Of a stretch of DNA of 15,167 bases, positions 6,239-13,490 are shown in pieces. Source of the stretch: an uncultured bacterium (lineage in GTDB: Bacteria; Patescibacteriota; Minisyncoccia; Phycocordibacterales; PALSA-1337). Numbering within the stretch: position 1 is the stretch's first letter; each line of letters begins with the position of its first letter. The translations under genes were made by a program, and so were the position numbers. The stretch spans positions 1 to 15,167 of the forward strand of contig CAIKDL010000019.1 in assembly GCA_903826185.1 (NCBI GenBank). The letters are read 5' to 3'. The notes below the pieces were generated by a model. It was not told the DNA's origin. It did not search any database and saw nothing but the letters and a program-made list of their open reading frames with translations.

Positions 6239-6676
6239 ATGAAATGTGAGATTTGTGGATCCAAAGATCCACCACTTCTGATGTTGCTGCCAATCAAACA
6301 GAAAGATGGCAAGCTCGAGACCATGGCGTGCAAGAAATGTGCCGAGAAATCATCGGCATACTGTAAGAAACATCGGCGAATCCATCAAGGGTTTATCGAT
6401 GGTACCACAGCATGCTTGTCATGCGTGGAAGAGCTTGTTGAGGCGAATCGAGCCATAGCCGACAAGATCTCCGATCGTATTAACGACGCGCTCGGTGAAG
6501 GTCAATTGCAGGATGATCTGAACGAGGCGGCAGAAACAGCCTCAGTAATCATGTCTTGCACTGTGGAGATCTCGATTCTGCGTTTTGTGTCTAGCAAGGC
6601 CGCTCGCACGAATTGCACTGTCGAAAAAGTGATCGTCGAAGTCGAAAGAAAGGGATCACCGTACTTTTTGAGCTGA
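6239..6676 (+). CDS. small zinc-finger-like protein (145 aa)
   Basis: The N-terminal half carries paired metal ligands: C3/C6, C31/C34, C42/H45 (or H49) and C59/C62, enough for two structural zinc sites in a cross-braced or treble-clef arrangement. The spacing is reminiscent of zinc-binding adaptor domains, but I cannot name the family. From about 63 to 105 the protein is an acidic helix, possibly a coiled coil (ANRAIADKISDRINDAL). The C-terminus mixes short strands and basic residues. It is likely a cytoplasmic adaptor or nucleic-acid-associated protein; this is inference. AAAGGAA at about 6224-6230 ends 8 bases before the ATG and supports the start. It has its own terminator and probably its own promoter, and lies between the 5408 gene and gyrA without evident operon links. 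Confidence 0.8.
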   Translation: MKCEICGSKDPPLLMLLPIKQKDGKLETMACKKCAEKSSAYCKKHRRIHQGFIDGTTACLSCVEELVEANRAIADKISDRINDALGEGQLQDDLNEAAETASVIMSCTVEISILRFVSSKAARTNCTVEKVIVEVERKGSPYFLS

Positions 6677-6687
6677 TCGTGAACTTA

Positions 6688-6720
6688 GGCCGTCCAACCA
6701 CGTGGTTGACGGTCTTTTTT
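6688..6720 (+). terminator. terminator after the zinc-finger gene
   Basis: A long hairpin: CAACCA/TGGTTG forms the top and GGCCGT with ACGGTC the base, with one bulged C and a G-T pair. TTTTTT follows at 6715-6720. One of the strongest terminators in the window. Confidence 0.88.
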
Positions 6721-6734
6721 ATCCAGATTTTTGA

Positions 6735-6763
6735 GTGACAAACACCTCCACATTTGCTATAAT
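6735..6763 (+). promoter_or_regulatory. gyrA promoter
   Basis: GTGACA (6735-6740), exactly 17 bases, then a perfect TATAAT (6758-6763) preceded by TGC as in extended -10 promoters. The start should be near 6770, leaving a leader of about 70 bases. In that leader GTAATAA (6770-6776) can pair with TTATTAC (6818-6824). Confidence 0.85.
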
Positions 6764-6841
6764 GTGTTGGTAATAAGCCACACGCTTTTTTAATTTTGCG
6801 GACGAAATTCTCGCCAATTATTACAAAAAACATAGCAATCA

Positions 6842-9358
6842 ATGCCGAAAAGATCCGATAAAAAACCAGAATCAAAAGATGGAGCTGCTGCTGTGCCTGC
6901 ACGCGCCGCTGGCGCTGGCGTCATAAACCGCAGCATCACCACCGAGATGCGTGAGTCGTATCTCGACTACGCCATGTCGGTCATTACTGCACGTGCGCTC
7001 CCGGATGTACGCGATGGATTGAAACCAGTGCATCGCCGCATCCTTTTTGCTATGCATGAGAAGAATCTGACCGCTTCTGCTAAGTTCCGTAAGTCAGCTG
7101 TGGTGGTTGGTGACGTCCTTGGTAATTATCACCCACACGGTGACGCCGCCGTCTATGAATCCATGGTCAAGATGGCGCAAGATTTCTCCATGCGTTATCC
7201 GCTGATCCAAGGTCAAGGTAACTTCGGAAATATCGACGGCGACCCAGCTGCTGCTATGCGTTATACCGAGGCGCGCATGTCCAAACTTTCCGCTGAACTT
7301 CTCCGCGATATCGACAAAGACACTGTGGATTTCCGTCCGAACTACGATGGCACTCGCAAAGAACCGATAGTGCTTCCGACATCAGTGCCGAATCTTCTAT
7401 TAAATGGAACATTGGGTATTGCTGTTGGTATGGCTACAAATATTCCGCCACACAACCTGACTGAAGTTGTTGATGCTACTGCTCATCTTGTAGACAATCC
7501 AAGCGCCACAACTGAAGACCTGCTCGGTTTCATAAAAGGCCCAGATTTTCCGACCGGCGCTGTTATGTATGGTGAGAAAGATATCCATCATGCTTACGCC
7601 ACTGGTCGTGGAGGCATCACCGTGCGTGGTGAGGCCGAGATTATCGAAGACAAGAAAGGTCAATTCCAGATTGTCATCACTTCTATCCCTTATCGCGTCA
7701 ATAAGTCTGAGCTCATCATGCGCATGGCCGACCTTGTTCGTGATAAGGTTGTCGAAGGTGTTCGTGCTCTTCGTGACGAATCCGATCATGACATCCGCAT
7801 TGTACTCGACTTGAAACAAGGTTCATTCCCGGAAAAAGTCTTGAACTTGCTCTACAAGCACACTCAACTCGAAGACGCTTTCCATATGAATATCGTGGCA
7901 CTGGTAGACGGCGTGCCTCACACTCTTGGCCTCAAGACCATTTTGGAAGAATTCGTCGAACACCGCGTAGAAGTTATCCGTCGTCGCACACAGTTCGACC
8001 TGACCAAAGCCGAGGACCGTGAGCACATTTTGCTTGGTCTCAAGAAAGCACTTGATCATATAGACGAGATCATTACTCTTATCCGTGCTTCCAAGGACAC
8101 TGCAGACGCTCATGCCAACTTGATGAAGAAATTCAAGTTCTCGGACAAGCAAGCCACGGCTATCTTGGAAATGAAGTTGGCCAAGCTCGCCGGACTCGAA
8201 CGCAAGAAAATCCTCGATGAACTTCATGTTATCCAAGACCTCATCGCTGAGCTCAAGAGTATTCTTGCCAGCGAAAAGAAAGTTCGTAGCATCATCAAGA
8301 CCGAGCTCGCCGAAGTGAAGCAGAAATATGGAGACGATCGTCGAACCAAGCTCGTGAAGCATGGCGTCAAAGAATTCAGTGCGGAAGACCTCATAGCCGA
8401 CGAAGAGTCTGTGCTCGTGCTCACAAAAGGTGGATATATCAAGCGCACTGATCCTTCTGAATATCGCAAACAGAAGCGTGGTGGAGTTGGGGTCGTAGAT
8501 CTTGATACCAAGGAAGAAGATTTCATTACTCATCTCATAAATGCGACCACGCATAACGATCTTTTATTCTTCTCCGATAAAGGTAAGGCTTATCAGATCA
8601 AGATGTTCGAGATTCCAGAAGGCAAGCGTGCCACGAAAGGAAAGTCCATCATGAACTTTTTGTCTCTGGCAGAAGGCGAACGTGTGACCTCTATTTTGCC
8701 GATGCCGAAAAACAAGAAGGAAGCTGAGGGTTTGGATCTTATGCTGGTTACAAAAAACGGAACAGGTAAGAAGACTTCAGCCAAACATTTCAAAGATGTT
8801 CGCAGGTCTGGTCTCATAGCCATCACTCTCGATGCTGGTGATGAACTTATATCGGCGAGTTTCGTATCAAAAAATGATGAAGTTGTGATTGCTACCAAGG
8901 ATGGCCAGTCTATTCGTTTCAAAGAGAGCGATGTACGCGAAATGGGCCGTAATGCCGCCGGCGTGCGTGTAATCCGTTTGACTGAAGCTGATGCAAAAAA
9001 GAAGATTGCCGCCGATGCTGTTATTTCTGCTGATATTGTCTCCAAGGACGCCAAGAACCCATGTTTGTTCGTGATGGGCGCCAACGGTTATGGCAAGAAG
9101 ACTGAACTTTCTGAATACAAGACACAGAACCGTGGTGGTTCCGGTATATTGACTATGAATGTCACACCGAAAACTGGCACTCTTATGGCCGCCAAGGTCG
9201 TTACTGATGTCGATGAAGAGATTGTCGCTATGTCCAAGAAGAGTCAGGTTATTCGTGTAGACCTCAAGGAGATCCCGACACTCAGCCGCGCTACACAAGG
9301 TGTTCGCGTGATGAAACTATATGAAGGCGATGAGTTGGCAAGTCTGGTGTGTTTGTAA
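6842..9358 (+). CDS. gyrA: DNA gyrase subunit A
   Basis: GyrA is the DNA-cleaving subunit of gyrase and introduces negative supercoils together with GyrB, which is not in this window. The 838 residues are full length. The catalytic tyrosine is Y141 in AAAMRYTEARM. The quinolone-binding helix reads HPHGDAAVYES, with A102 and E106 where E. coli has S83 and D87. A GyrA box, QKRGGVG (544-550), marks the DNA-wrapping C-terminal beta-pinwheel (about 515-838) and separates it from ParC. A second box-like QNRGGSG is at 762-768. The first 28 residues are a basic, Ala-rich extension before the conserved INRSITTEMRESYLDYAMSVI. The ATG has no Shine-Dalgarno site; an A-rich stretch (TTACAAAAAACATAG) precedes it. 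A near-consensus promoter lies at 6735-6763. Confidence 0.97.
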   Translation: MPKRSDKKPESKDGAAAVPARAAGAGVINRSITTEMRESYLDYAMSVITARALPDVRDGLKPVHRRILFAMHEKNLTASAKFRKSAVVVGDVLGNYHPHGDAAVYESMVKMAQDFSMRYPLIQGQGNFGNIDGDPAAAMRYTEARMSKLSAELLRDIDKDTVDFRPNYDGTRKEPIVLPTSVPNLLLNGTLGIAVGMATNIPPHNLTEVVDATAHLVDNPSATTEDLLGFIKGPDFPTGAVMYGEKDIHHAYATGRGGITVRGEAEIIEDKKGQFQIVITSIPYRVNKSELIMRMADLVRDKVVEGVRALRDESDHDIRIVLDLKQGSFPEKVLNLLYKHTQLEDAFHMNIVALVDGVPHTLGLKTILEEFVEHRVEVIRRRTQFDLTKAEDREHILLGLKKALDHIDEIITLIRASKDTADAHANLMKKFKFSDKQATAILEMKLAKLAGLERKKILDELHVIQDLIAELKSILASEKKVRSIIKTELAEVKQKYGDDRRTKLVKHGVKEFSAEDLIADEESVLVLTKGGYIKRTDPSEYRKQKRGGVGVVDLDTKEEDFITHLINATTHNDLLFFSDKGKAYQIKMFEIPEGKRATKGKSIMNFLSLAEGERVTSILPMPKNKKEAEGLDLMLVTKNGTGKKTSAKHFKDVRRSGLIAITLDAGDELISASFVSKNDEVVIATKDGQSIRFKESDVREMGRNAAGVRVIRLTEADAKKKIAADAVISADIVSKDAKNPCLFVMGANGYGKKTELSEYKTQNRGGSGILTMNVTPKTGTLMAAKVVTDVDEEIVAMSKKSQVIRVDLKEIPTLSRATQGVRVMKLYEGDELASLVCL

Positions 9359-9364
9359 GCTACT

Positions 9365-9610
9365 ATGGATAATCTAGTTAATCATTATAGTATTGGAGGT
9401 TTTTTCCTCTTTTTCTCGTTAGCCATGTTTATTTCTGTTAAAGATTCATATAAAACCGGTGTTATTTTAGGGAGAACCTCGATTATTACTAGAAAAGTAC
9501 AGAATATCAGCCGAGATAATTTTAAATATTTTAACGCCCTGTTGTTATTTTTTTCATTGATTGGGGTCCTTACATTGATAATAGGGATTAGGGTGTTGTT
9601 TTTGTATTAA
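9365..9610 (+). CDS. small two-helix membrane protein (81 aa)
   Basis: Two hydrophobic helices are predicted, at about 9-24 and 58-80, separated by a basic loop (KDSYKTG...TRKVQNISRDNFKYF). The family is not recognised. It starts six bases after the gyrA stop without a Shine-Dalgarno site, so it depends on gyrA read-through if translated. Its composition is strikingly AT-rich (codons such as TTA, ATT, TTT, AAT), unlike gyrA and the methyltransferase on either side, which suggests recent acquisition or relaxed selection. A weak GGAGG/CCTCT hairpin with a T-run lies within its first codons (9395-9414). The uninterrupted frame and sensible membrane topology favour a real gene, but this is the least certain CDS here. 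Confidence 0.55.
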   Translation: MDNLVNHYSIGGFFLFFSLAMFISVKDSYKTGVILGRTSIITRKVQNISRDNFKYFNALLLFFSLIGVLTLIIGIRVLFLY

Positions 9611-9674
9611 ATCTCTAAGCAGTGACAATAATCACGTTTTTTACTCTTGTCCCCACCTCGCACTCGAGAACCGC

Positions 9675-9703
9675 TTCTACCATGGCTATGACTGCGCTAT
9701 AAT
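9675..9703 (+). promoter_or_regulatory. promoter giving a leaderless transcript
   Basis: A perfect TATAAT (9698-9703) ends six bases before the ATG at 9710, so the expected transcription start coincides with the A of the start codon. The -35 region (TTCTAC at 9675-9680) is poor. The -10 is convincing; leaderless initiation is inferred from spacing. Confidence 0.6.
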
Positions 9704-9709
9704 ACACCC

Positions 9710-10228
9710 ATGTTTTCCGACCCCGTTGCTAATACCTCCAAACTCGGCCTTGCTGACGGCATGAAAGTTATAGACCTTGGTGCTGGATCGGGCTTCTATA
9801 CATTTGAGGCGGCTAAGCGTGTTGGTAGCACTGGCCGTGTCTATGCCGTAGAAGTCCAGAAAGATCTTCTGGAGCGCATTCGTTCCATGGGTAAGACCCA
9901 AAGCCTCAATAACATAGAAGTTATCTGGGGCAATGTCGAAAAGATCGGTGGCACCAAAGTGAAGGATAGTTTGGTCGACAGAGCTATAGCTTCCAATATC
10001 CTTTTTCAAATAGAAAAACCTGACGATTTTGTCTTGGAGATCAAACGCATTATGAAGCCCGGCGGTAAAGTTTTGGTAGTCGACTGGAGCGAAGTAAGTC
10101 CACTGGGACCGAAGACACCGTTCTCGGCTGCAAAAGCGCAAGCACTCTTCGAAAAGTCCGGATTCAAACTGGATCAATCTTTTGGTGCCGGAGATCATCA
10201 TTATGGAATGGTATTTACGCGCCCATAA
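9710..10228 (+). CDS. class I SAM-dependent methyltransferase
   Basis: A compact 172-residue Rossmann-fold methyltransferase. Motif I is VIDLGAGSGFYT (20-31), binding S-adenosylmethionine; the acidic residue after strand 2 is E48 in VYAVEV; the late motif IMKPGGKVLVVDW (114-126) is typical of the UbiE/Methyltransf_11-like group. The C-terminal end (GDHHYGMVF) is short, with no added substrate domain, so the substrate is unknown. There is no ribosome site: the ATG is at the predicted transcription start. The solute-binding protein gene follows 28 bases downstream with no visible terminator, so the two are probably co-transcribed. Whether it modifies a component of the adjacent surface locus is speculation. 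Confidence 0.88.
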   Translation: MFSDPVANTSKLGLADGMKVIDLGAGSGFYTFEAAKRVGSTGRVYAVEVQKDLLERIRSMGKTQSLNNIEVIWGNVEKIGGTKVKDSLVDRAIASNILFQIEKPDDFVLEIKRIMKPGGKVLVVDWSEVSPLGPKTPFSAAKAQALFEKSGFKLDQSFGAGDHHYGMVFTRP

Positions 10229-10256
10229 CACCCGGACGCGACAACAATAAACACAC

Positions 10257-11564
10257 ATGAATTCAAAATTTAGCAAATTTCAACTGATAACATTATCTGT
10301 CTTCGTCATTTTCATAATAGTTGGCGTTGGAGCTTTCGCTTTCTACAAAGGCGGATCGAACAGTAGCACTTTGCCAGCCATAACCATCTGGGGAACCATA
10401 CCGAAATTGAAGTTCGACCAATACGTGTCTACTATCAGTAACAATTCCTCCATGCAGATAAACGTGACTTACGTGGAGAAGACCCAAGCCCAATTTACCT
10501 TGGATTTCATCTCGGCTTTGGCACGTGGCCAGGGTCCGGACGTAATCCTTGTGCCGATAGAGCTGGTTTTGCCAAATGAAGACAAGTTGGCGCTGATACC
10601 TTATTCTTCCATGTCGCAGTATGCTTTCAAGCAGATATATGTTCAAGAAGCTGACGTCTATCTCAATTCCAAAGGTATATTTGGTTTTCCTTTCCTGCTA
10701 GATCCGTTGGTTATGTATTGGAATAGAGATATGTTCGATGCTGCCGGTATAGCGACTTACCCAAGGCTTTGGGACGATTTCAGTAAGCTGAACAAAAGCC
10801 TTACCTCCAAGGATAGTAATGGTAATCTAAGAAAGAGTGCCGTGGCTTTGGGGCAATTCGGTAACATCAACAATGCTCGTGAGATCCTAGGGACGCTCCT
10901 CATGCAAGCCGGCAATCCCGTTACGGCTCAAGATGCTACCGGTTTGGTATCATCGAAGATAAACATGGCCAATAGCTCCGGCGTCGAAGCGGTGGTCAGA
11001 TTCTTCTCTCAATTCGTCGATCCTGCTAGCCCGAATTTCTCTTGGAATAAGAGCATGCCAAATTCCAAATCAGCGTTCTTGTCAGGCGTGCTGGCGACGT
11101 ACTTTGGTTTCGCTTCGGAACTAGCCGATATTCGATCAAAGAACCCCAATCTGAACTTCGACGTAGCGCTTATGCCGAGCCCGAAATCTGGCGGTACCGG
11201 AGTAACTTATGGGCGTATGTATGGTTTTTCCTTGGTTAAGACTTCGCCGAATTTGGCGGCTGATTTTCAAATTATAACCTTGCTTTCATCTGCTCAGTTC
11301 CTTGGTGATTTTTCCAAGAGTTTGTATCTTCCGAATGTTCGTCGAGATGTTCTAGTCACCGGTTCCGATGATCCTTACATATCATTATTTAACAATGCCG
11401 CCCTCGTATCCTCTACTTGGCTAGATGCCGATCCCAACAAGTCAAATCAGATATTTAGTGATATGATAGGAGCGTTCACTAGCGGCCAGAAGTCCATTAA
11501 TCAAGCTGTTCAAGATGCTGGAGGCCAGTATGACGCTATTTTGAAGCAGGCGGTCGTGCAATAA
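10257..11564 (+). CDS. membrane-anchored extracellular solute-binding protein
   Basis: This 435-residue protein belongs to the family 1 solute-binding proteins (sugar-binding type). Family signs are GQGPDVILVP (91-100) and the stretch around FPFLLDPLVMYWNRDMFDAA (144-163) followed by P169 and WDDF (172-175). Residues 9-30 form one hydrophobic helix without a lipobox cysteine or clear cleavage site, so the protein is probably tethered facing outward. These proteins normally deliver ligand to an ABC permease; no permease or matching ATPase gene is in this window, and the exporter at 11-1909 is of another type. Instead, the first pilin starts six bases after its stop, so the two are almost surely co-transcribed. 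It may act as a surface receptor or adhesion module; this is inference. The ATG has no Shine-Dalgarno site. Confidence 0.85.
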   Translation: MNSKFSKFQLITLSVFVIFIIVGVGAFAFYKGGSNSSTLPAITIWGTIPKLKFDQYVSTISNNSSMQINVTYVEKTQAQFTLDFISALARGQGPDVILVPIELVLPNEDKLALIPYSSMSQYAFKQIYVQEADVYLNSKGIFGFPFLLDPLVMYWNRDMFDAAGIATYPRLWDDFSKLNKSLTSKDSNGNLRKSAVALGQFGNINNAREILGTLLMQAGNPVTAQDATGLVSSKINMANSSGVEAVVRFFSQFVDPASPNFSWNKSMPNSKSAFLSGVLATYFGFASELADIRSKNPNLNFDVALMPSPKSGGTGVTYGRMYGFSLVKTSPNLAADFQIITLLSSAQFLGDFSKSLYLPNVRRDVLVTGSDDPYISLFNNAALVSSTWLDADPNKSNQIFSDMIGAFTSGQKSINQAVQDAGGQYDAILKQAVVQ

Positions 11565-11570
11565 CAAATC

Positions 11571-12110
11571 ATGAAAAAAACCATCATCAAACCATCAGTT
11601 ATATCAAGCTTAGCGATATCGGCGGTTTTGGTCCTGTTTTTGGGGATGTTTTTGGCTCTGTCTTTGGCTCATGGCAATGTTCAGGCCGCGACGGATCCCG
11701 CTGTATCTGACCCTAAGGCCGACCCAACTAAAAGTAATTTTCAACTAGTCTGGTGTGATGGGCCTGATCTTTCATCACAACCAGATCTTCTTTCTGCAGC
11801 ACAAGCCAAAAACGGCGGTTCTTATACCCCTTGTGATTTCGCTGGTGCTCTTCAGCAGGTCCAACACCTTATAAATATTGCCATGGTAATAGGCGTTCTA
11901 GCTGCCATTCTTTTGTTCTCTTACTCCGGATACCTCCTGGTCTCCGTGTCATTTACTGGCGATCAGGGCAGTGTGAAGAAAGCCCACGATATCTTCAAAA
12001 AAGTCGCTATAGGGTTTGTGATAATGTTGGCTGCTTGGTTCATTGTTTATCAGCTTATAGCTTGGTTGACTGGCAGCGGCAGTTCACCGAGTGCAGCTTT
12101 GTTGCATTGA
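11571..12110 (+). CDS. VirB2-like pilin 1, with Cys pair
   Basis: A 179-residue member of the TrbC/VirB2-like (T4SS pilin) family. A signal peptide covers about 1-39, with likely cleavage after NVQA. The mature N-terminal region has two cysteines, C62 (VWCDG) and C88 (TPCDF), which probably form a disulfide, a pattern I know from Patescibacteria pilins. Two helices follow, at 100-127 and 144-167, joined by a short polar, basic loop (GDQGSVKKAHDIFKK). VirB2-type subunits insert in the membrane with such a hairpin and are then extracted to build a pilus. It is the longest of the five paralogues here and starts six bases after the solute-binding protein, without a Shine-Dalgarno site. Confidence 0.82.
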   Translation: MKKTIIKPSVISSLAISAVLVLFLGMFLALSLAHGNVQAATDPAVSDPKADPTKSNFQLVWCDGPDLSSQPDLLSAAQAKNGGSYTPCDFAGALQQVQHLINIAMVIGVLAAILLFSYSGYLLVSVSFTGDQGSVKKAHDIFKKVAIGFVIMLAAWFIVYQLIAWLTGSGSSPSAALLH

Positions 12111-12158
12111 TTAAGCGTTGATTTAAGATTCACTTTTATTAAAAATTATTTAAAATAA

Positions 12159-12638
12159 ATGAAAAAGTACAGCCTATCAAAGAAAAATACCGGACTACTT
12201 GTCATCACAGGTTTCATGATCCTGACCATTTTGTTGGTAACAGGTCCGACTGGTGCCTCAGCTGATGTTAACGGTGTGGCTGGAGGTGGGGGAGCCGTAA
12301 ACGGTGTTAGCGCTGGTAACTTCGGTATTTCCAACCCATTGTCTGGAGTGAACTCGGTTAGCGACTTGGTTCAGACTTTCGCGCAGATATTCACTTACTT
12401 AGTTGTTTTGGTTGGTGTTTTGGCCCTTATATACACCGGTTTCCAATACATTATGGCTCAAGGTAATTCCGCCAAGATCACCGAGTTGAGGAAACAACTT
12501 CTTTGGATTGTAGTTGGAATAGCGATAGTCATAGGAGCCAGAATCATCATTAACGTCGTGATAAGCACGCTCTCTGCTACTGGAGCGGTTAATCAAAATA
12601 TTATCAATAATGCCCAAAACGCAATGGGCCATCAGTAG
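12159..12638 (+). CDS. VirB2-like pilin 2
   Basis: A 159-residue member of the same family. The signal peptide is about 1-35 (cleavage near ASA/DV), then comes a Gly/Val/Asn-rich segment (36-58) and the family-typical ISNPLSGVNSVSDLV (57-71). Helices lie at 75-99 (ending YTGFQYIMAQGN) and 113-137, joined by a basic loop with SAKITELRKQ. It has no cysteines. The C-terminal tail (138-159) is rich in Asn and Gln, which could be exposed on a filament surface. The gap to pilin 1 is 48 bases and very AT-rich; I find no clear promoter or ribosome site in it. Pilin 3 starts 11 bases after the stop, so the two are co-transcribed. Confidence 0.82.
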   Translation: MKKYSLSKKNTGLLVITGFMILTILLVTGPTGASADVNGVAGGGGAVNGVSAGNFGISNPLSGVNSVSDLVQTFAQIFTYLVVLVGVLALIYTGFQYIMAQGNSAKITELRKQLLWIVVGIAIVIGARIIINVVISTLSATGAVNQNIINNAQNAMGHQ

Positions 12639-12649
12639 TTATAAACCAT

Positions 12650-13027
12650 ATGAAAATCATTAGTAAAAAGACACTTAGTATCGCTTCAGTTGTTGTGCTG
12701 GCTATTCCTTTTCTTGCCAATGCCGCCGCCGGCCAGACTTTGAAGGACGTGATCATGTATACCATCATGCCGTACGTGAATATAGCCATATACGTGCTCA
12801 TGGGAGTTGCCATGGTTATGTTCGTCTTCTATGTCATCAAATACTTCATCAAGCCTAGCGATGGCGCCGAGAGAGCTGAAGCTGGCAAATACGTCATGTA
12901 CAGCGTCATCGGCTTCTTCGTCATCTTGTCTATTTGGGGTTTGGTCAGCATCGTCACGCATACATTCAACCTTGATTCCAGCCCGCAGAATCTAGCCGAT
13001 TTCCAGAATATCTTTCCGACACAATAA
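12650..13027 (+). CDS. VirB2-like pilin 3
   Basis: 125 residues. The signal peptide is about 1-25 (cleavage near ANA/AA). Two helices lie at 43-66 and 81-103, and the loop between them contains IKPSDGAERAEAGK. The second helix starts with VIGFF and ends ILSIWGLV. This K-x-x-D-x-A-x-R loop plus W-G-L/I-V motif is shared with pilins 4 and 5 and not with 1 and 2, so 3-5 form a separate subfamily. The C-terminal 20 residues are polar. It lies 11 bases after pilin 2, without a Shine-Dalgarno site. It is more distant from classical VirB2 than pilins 1 and 2, but size, signal peptide, hairpin topology and position support the assignment. Confidence 0.78.
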   Translation: MKIISKKTLSIASVVVLAIPFLANAAAGQTLKDVIMYTIMPYVNIAIYVLMGVAMVMFVFYVIKYFIKPSDGAERAEAGKYVMYSVIGFFVILSIWGLVSIVTHTFNLDSSPQNLADFQNIFPTQ

Positions 13028-13059
13028 TCCACAGTTAAGCCAGTTTACTTGTGAGATTA

Positions 13060-13068
13060 TGTTATAAT
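13060..13068 (+). promoter_or_regulatory. extended -10 promoter inside the pilin array
   Basis: TGT followed by a perfect TATAAT (13063-13068) matches an extended -10; the -35 region is poor. It lies in the 81-base gap between pilins 3 and 4, the widest in the array. The start near 13075 would leave an AT-rich leader of about 34 bases. It would let pilins 4 and 5 be expressed apart from the first three. Confidence 0.6.
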
Positions 13069-13108
13069 GTAGCCTAGCGAGTTAATATTATTAAAAATCA
13101 TAATAAAT

Positions 13109-13468
13109 ATGAAAAAATTCATAGCTATCGTAGCAGTTTTGGTCCCTTCAGTAGCCATGGCTCAGACAGTCATCAATGATGCCGGCTCTCTTACTAACAA
13201 GCTCACCAATCTAGGTAATACTTTCATTGGTCTTCTTATCGCTGCAGCCGTCATCTTCATCATCTGGCACGCAGTCATGTTCATCGTCAAGGCTTCCGAC
13301 GAAGCAGAGCGTGGCAAGCACAGGAGTGGTGTTTTGTGGGGTATTGTTGGCCTTGCCATCATCTTGTCTATCTGGGGTCTTGTGGCCATCTTGAGAAATA
13401 CATTCGCTACTGACAACAGAGCTCCTACAGAGGCATTCCCAGTTCTTGTTCCTCCTTCACAACCATAG
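13109..13468 (+). CDS. VirB2-like pilin 4
   Basis: 119 residues with a short signal peptide (1-18, cleavage near AMA/QT). The mature protein has a short Asn/Thr-rich start, then helices at about 37-60 and 76-96. The loop reads VKASDEAERGKHRSG, and the second helix ends IILSIWGLVAIL, close to pilin 3 (ILSIWGLVSIV). A Pro-rich tail (APTEAFPVLVPPSQP) ends the protein, unlike its paralogues. It has its own extended -10 promoter upstream and precedes pilin 5 by 22 bases, so 4 and 5 form a sub-operon. No ribosome site is visible; the leader is almost pure A and T. Confidence 0.78.
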   Translation: MKKFIAIVAVLVPSVAMAQTVINDAGSLTNKLTNLGNTFIGLLIAAAVIFIIWHAVMFIVKASDEAERGKHRSGVLWGIVGLAIILSIWGLVAILRNTFATDNRAPTEAFPVLVPPSQP

Positions 13469-13490
13469 TAAATAGTAAGTAATAGTCAAA

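Noticed and set aside
7823..8554. 243-codon open frame on the - strand inside gyrA.
   Set aside because: It is a shadow of the gyrA reading frame, with no recognisable domain and no start signals; gyrA is intact across the interval.
9616..9640. Terminator-like GTGA/TCAC hairpin before TTTTTT after the 81-aa ORF.
   Set aside because: Only four base pairs; too weak to call, though the T-run may help termination.
12118..12146. Possible promoter (TTGATT) ahead of pilin 2.
   Set aside because: No acceptable -10 at normal spacing; the gap is AT-rich enough to give chance matches.
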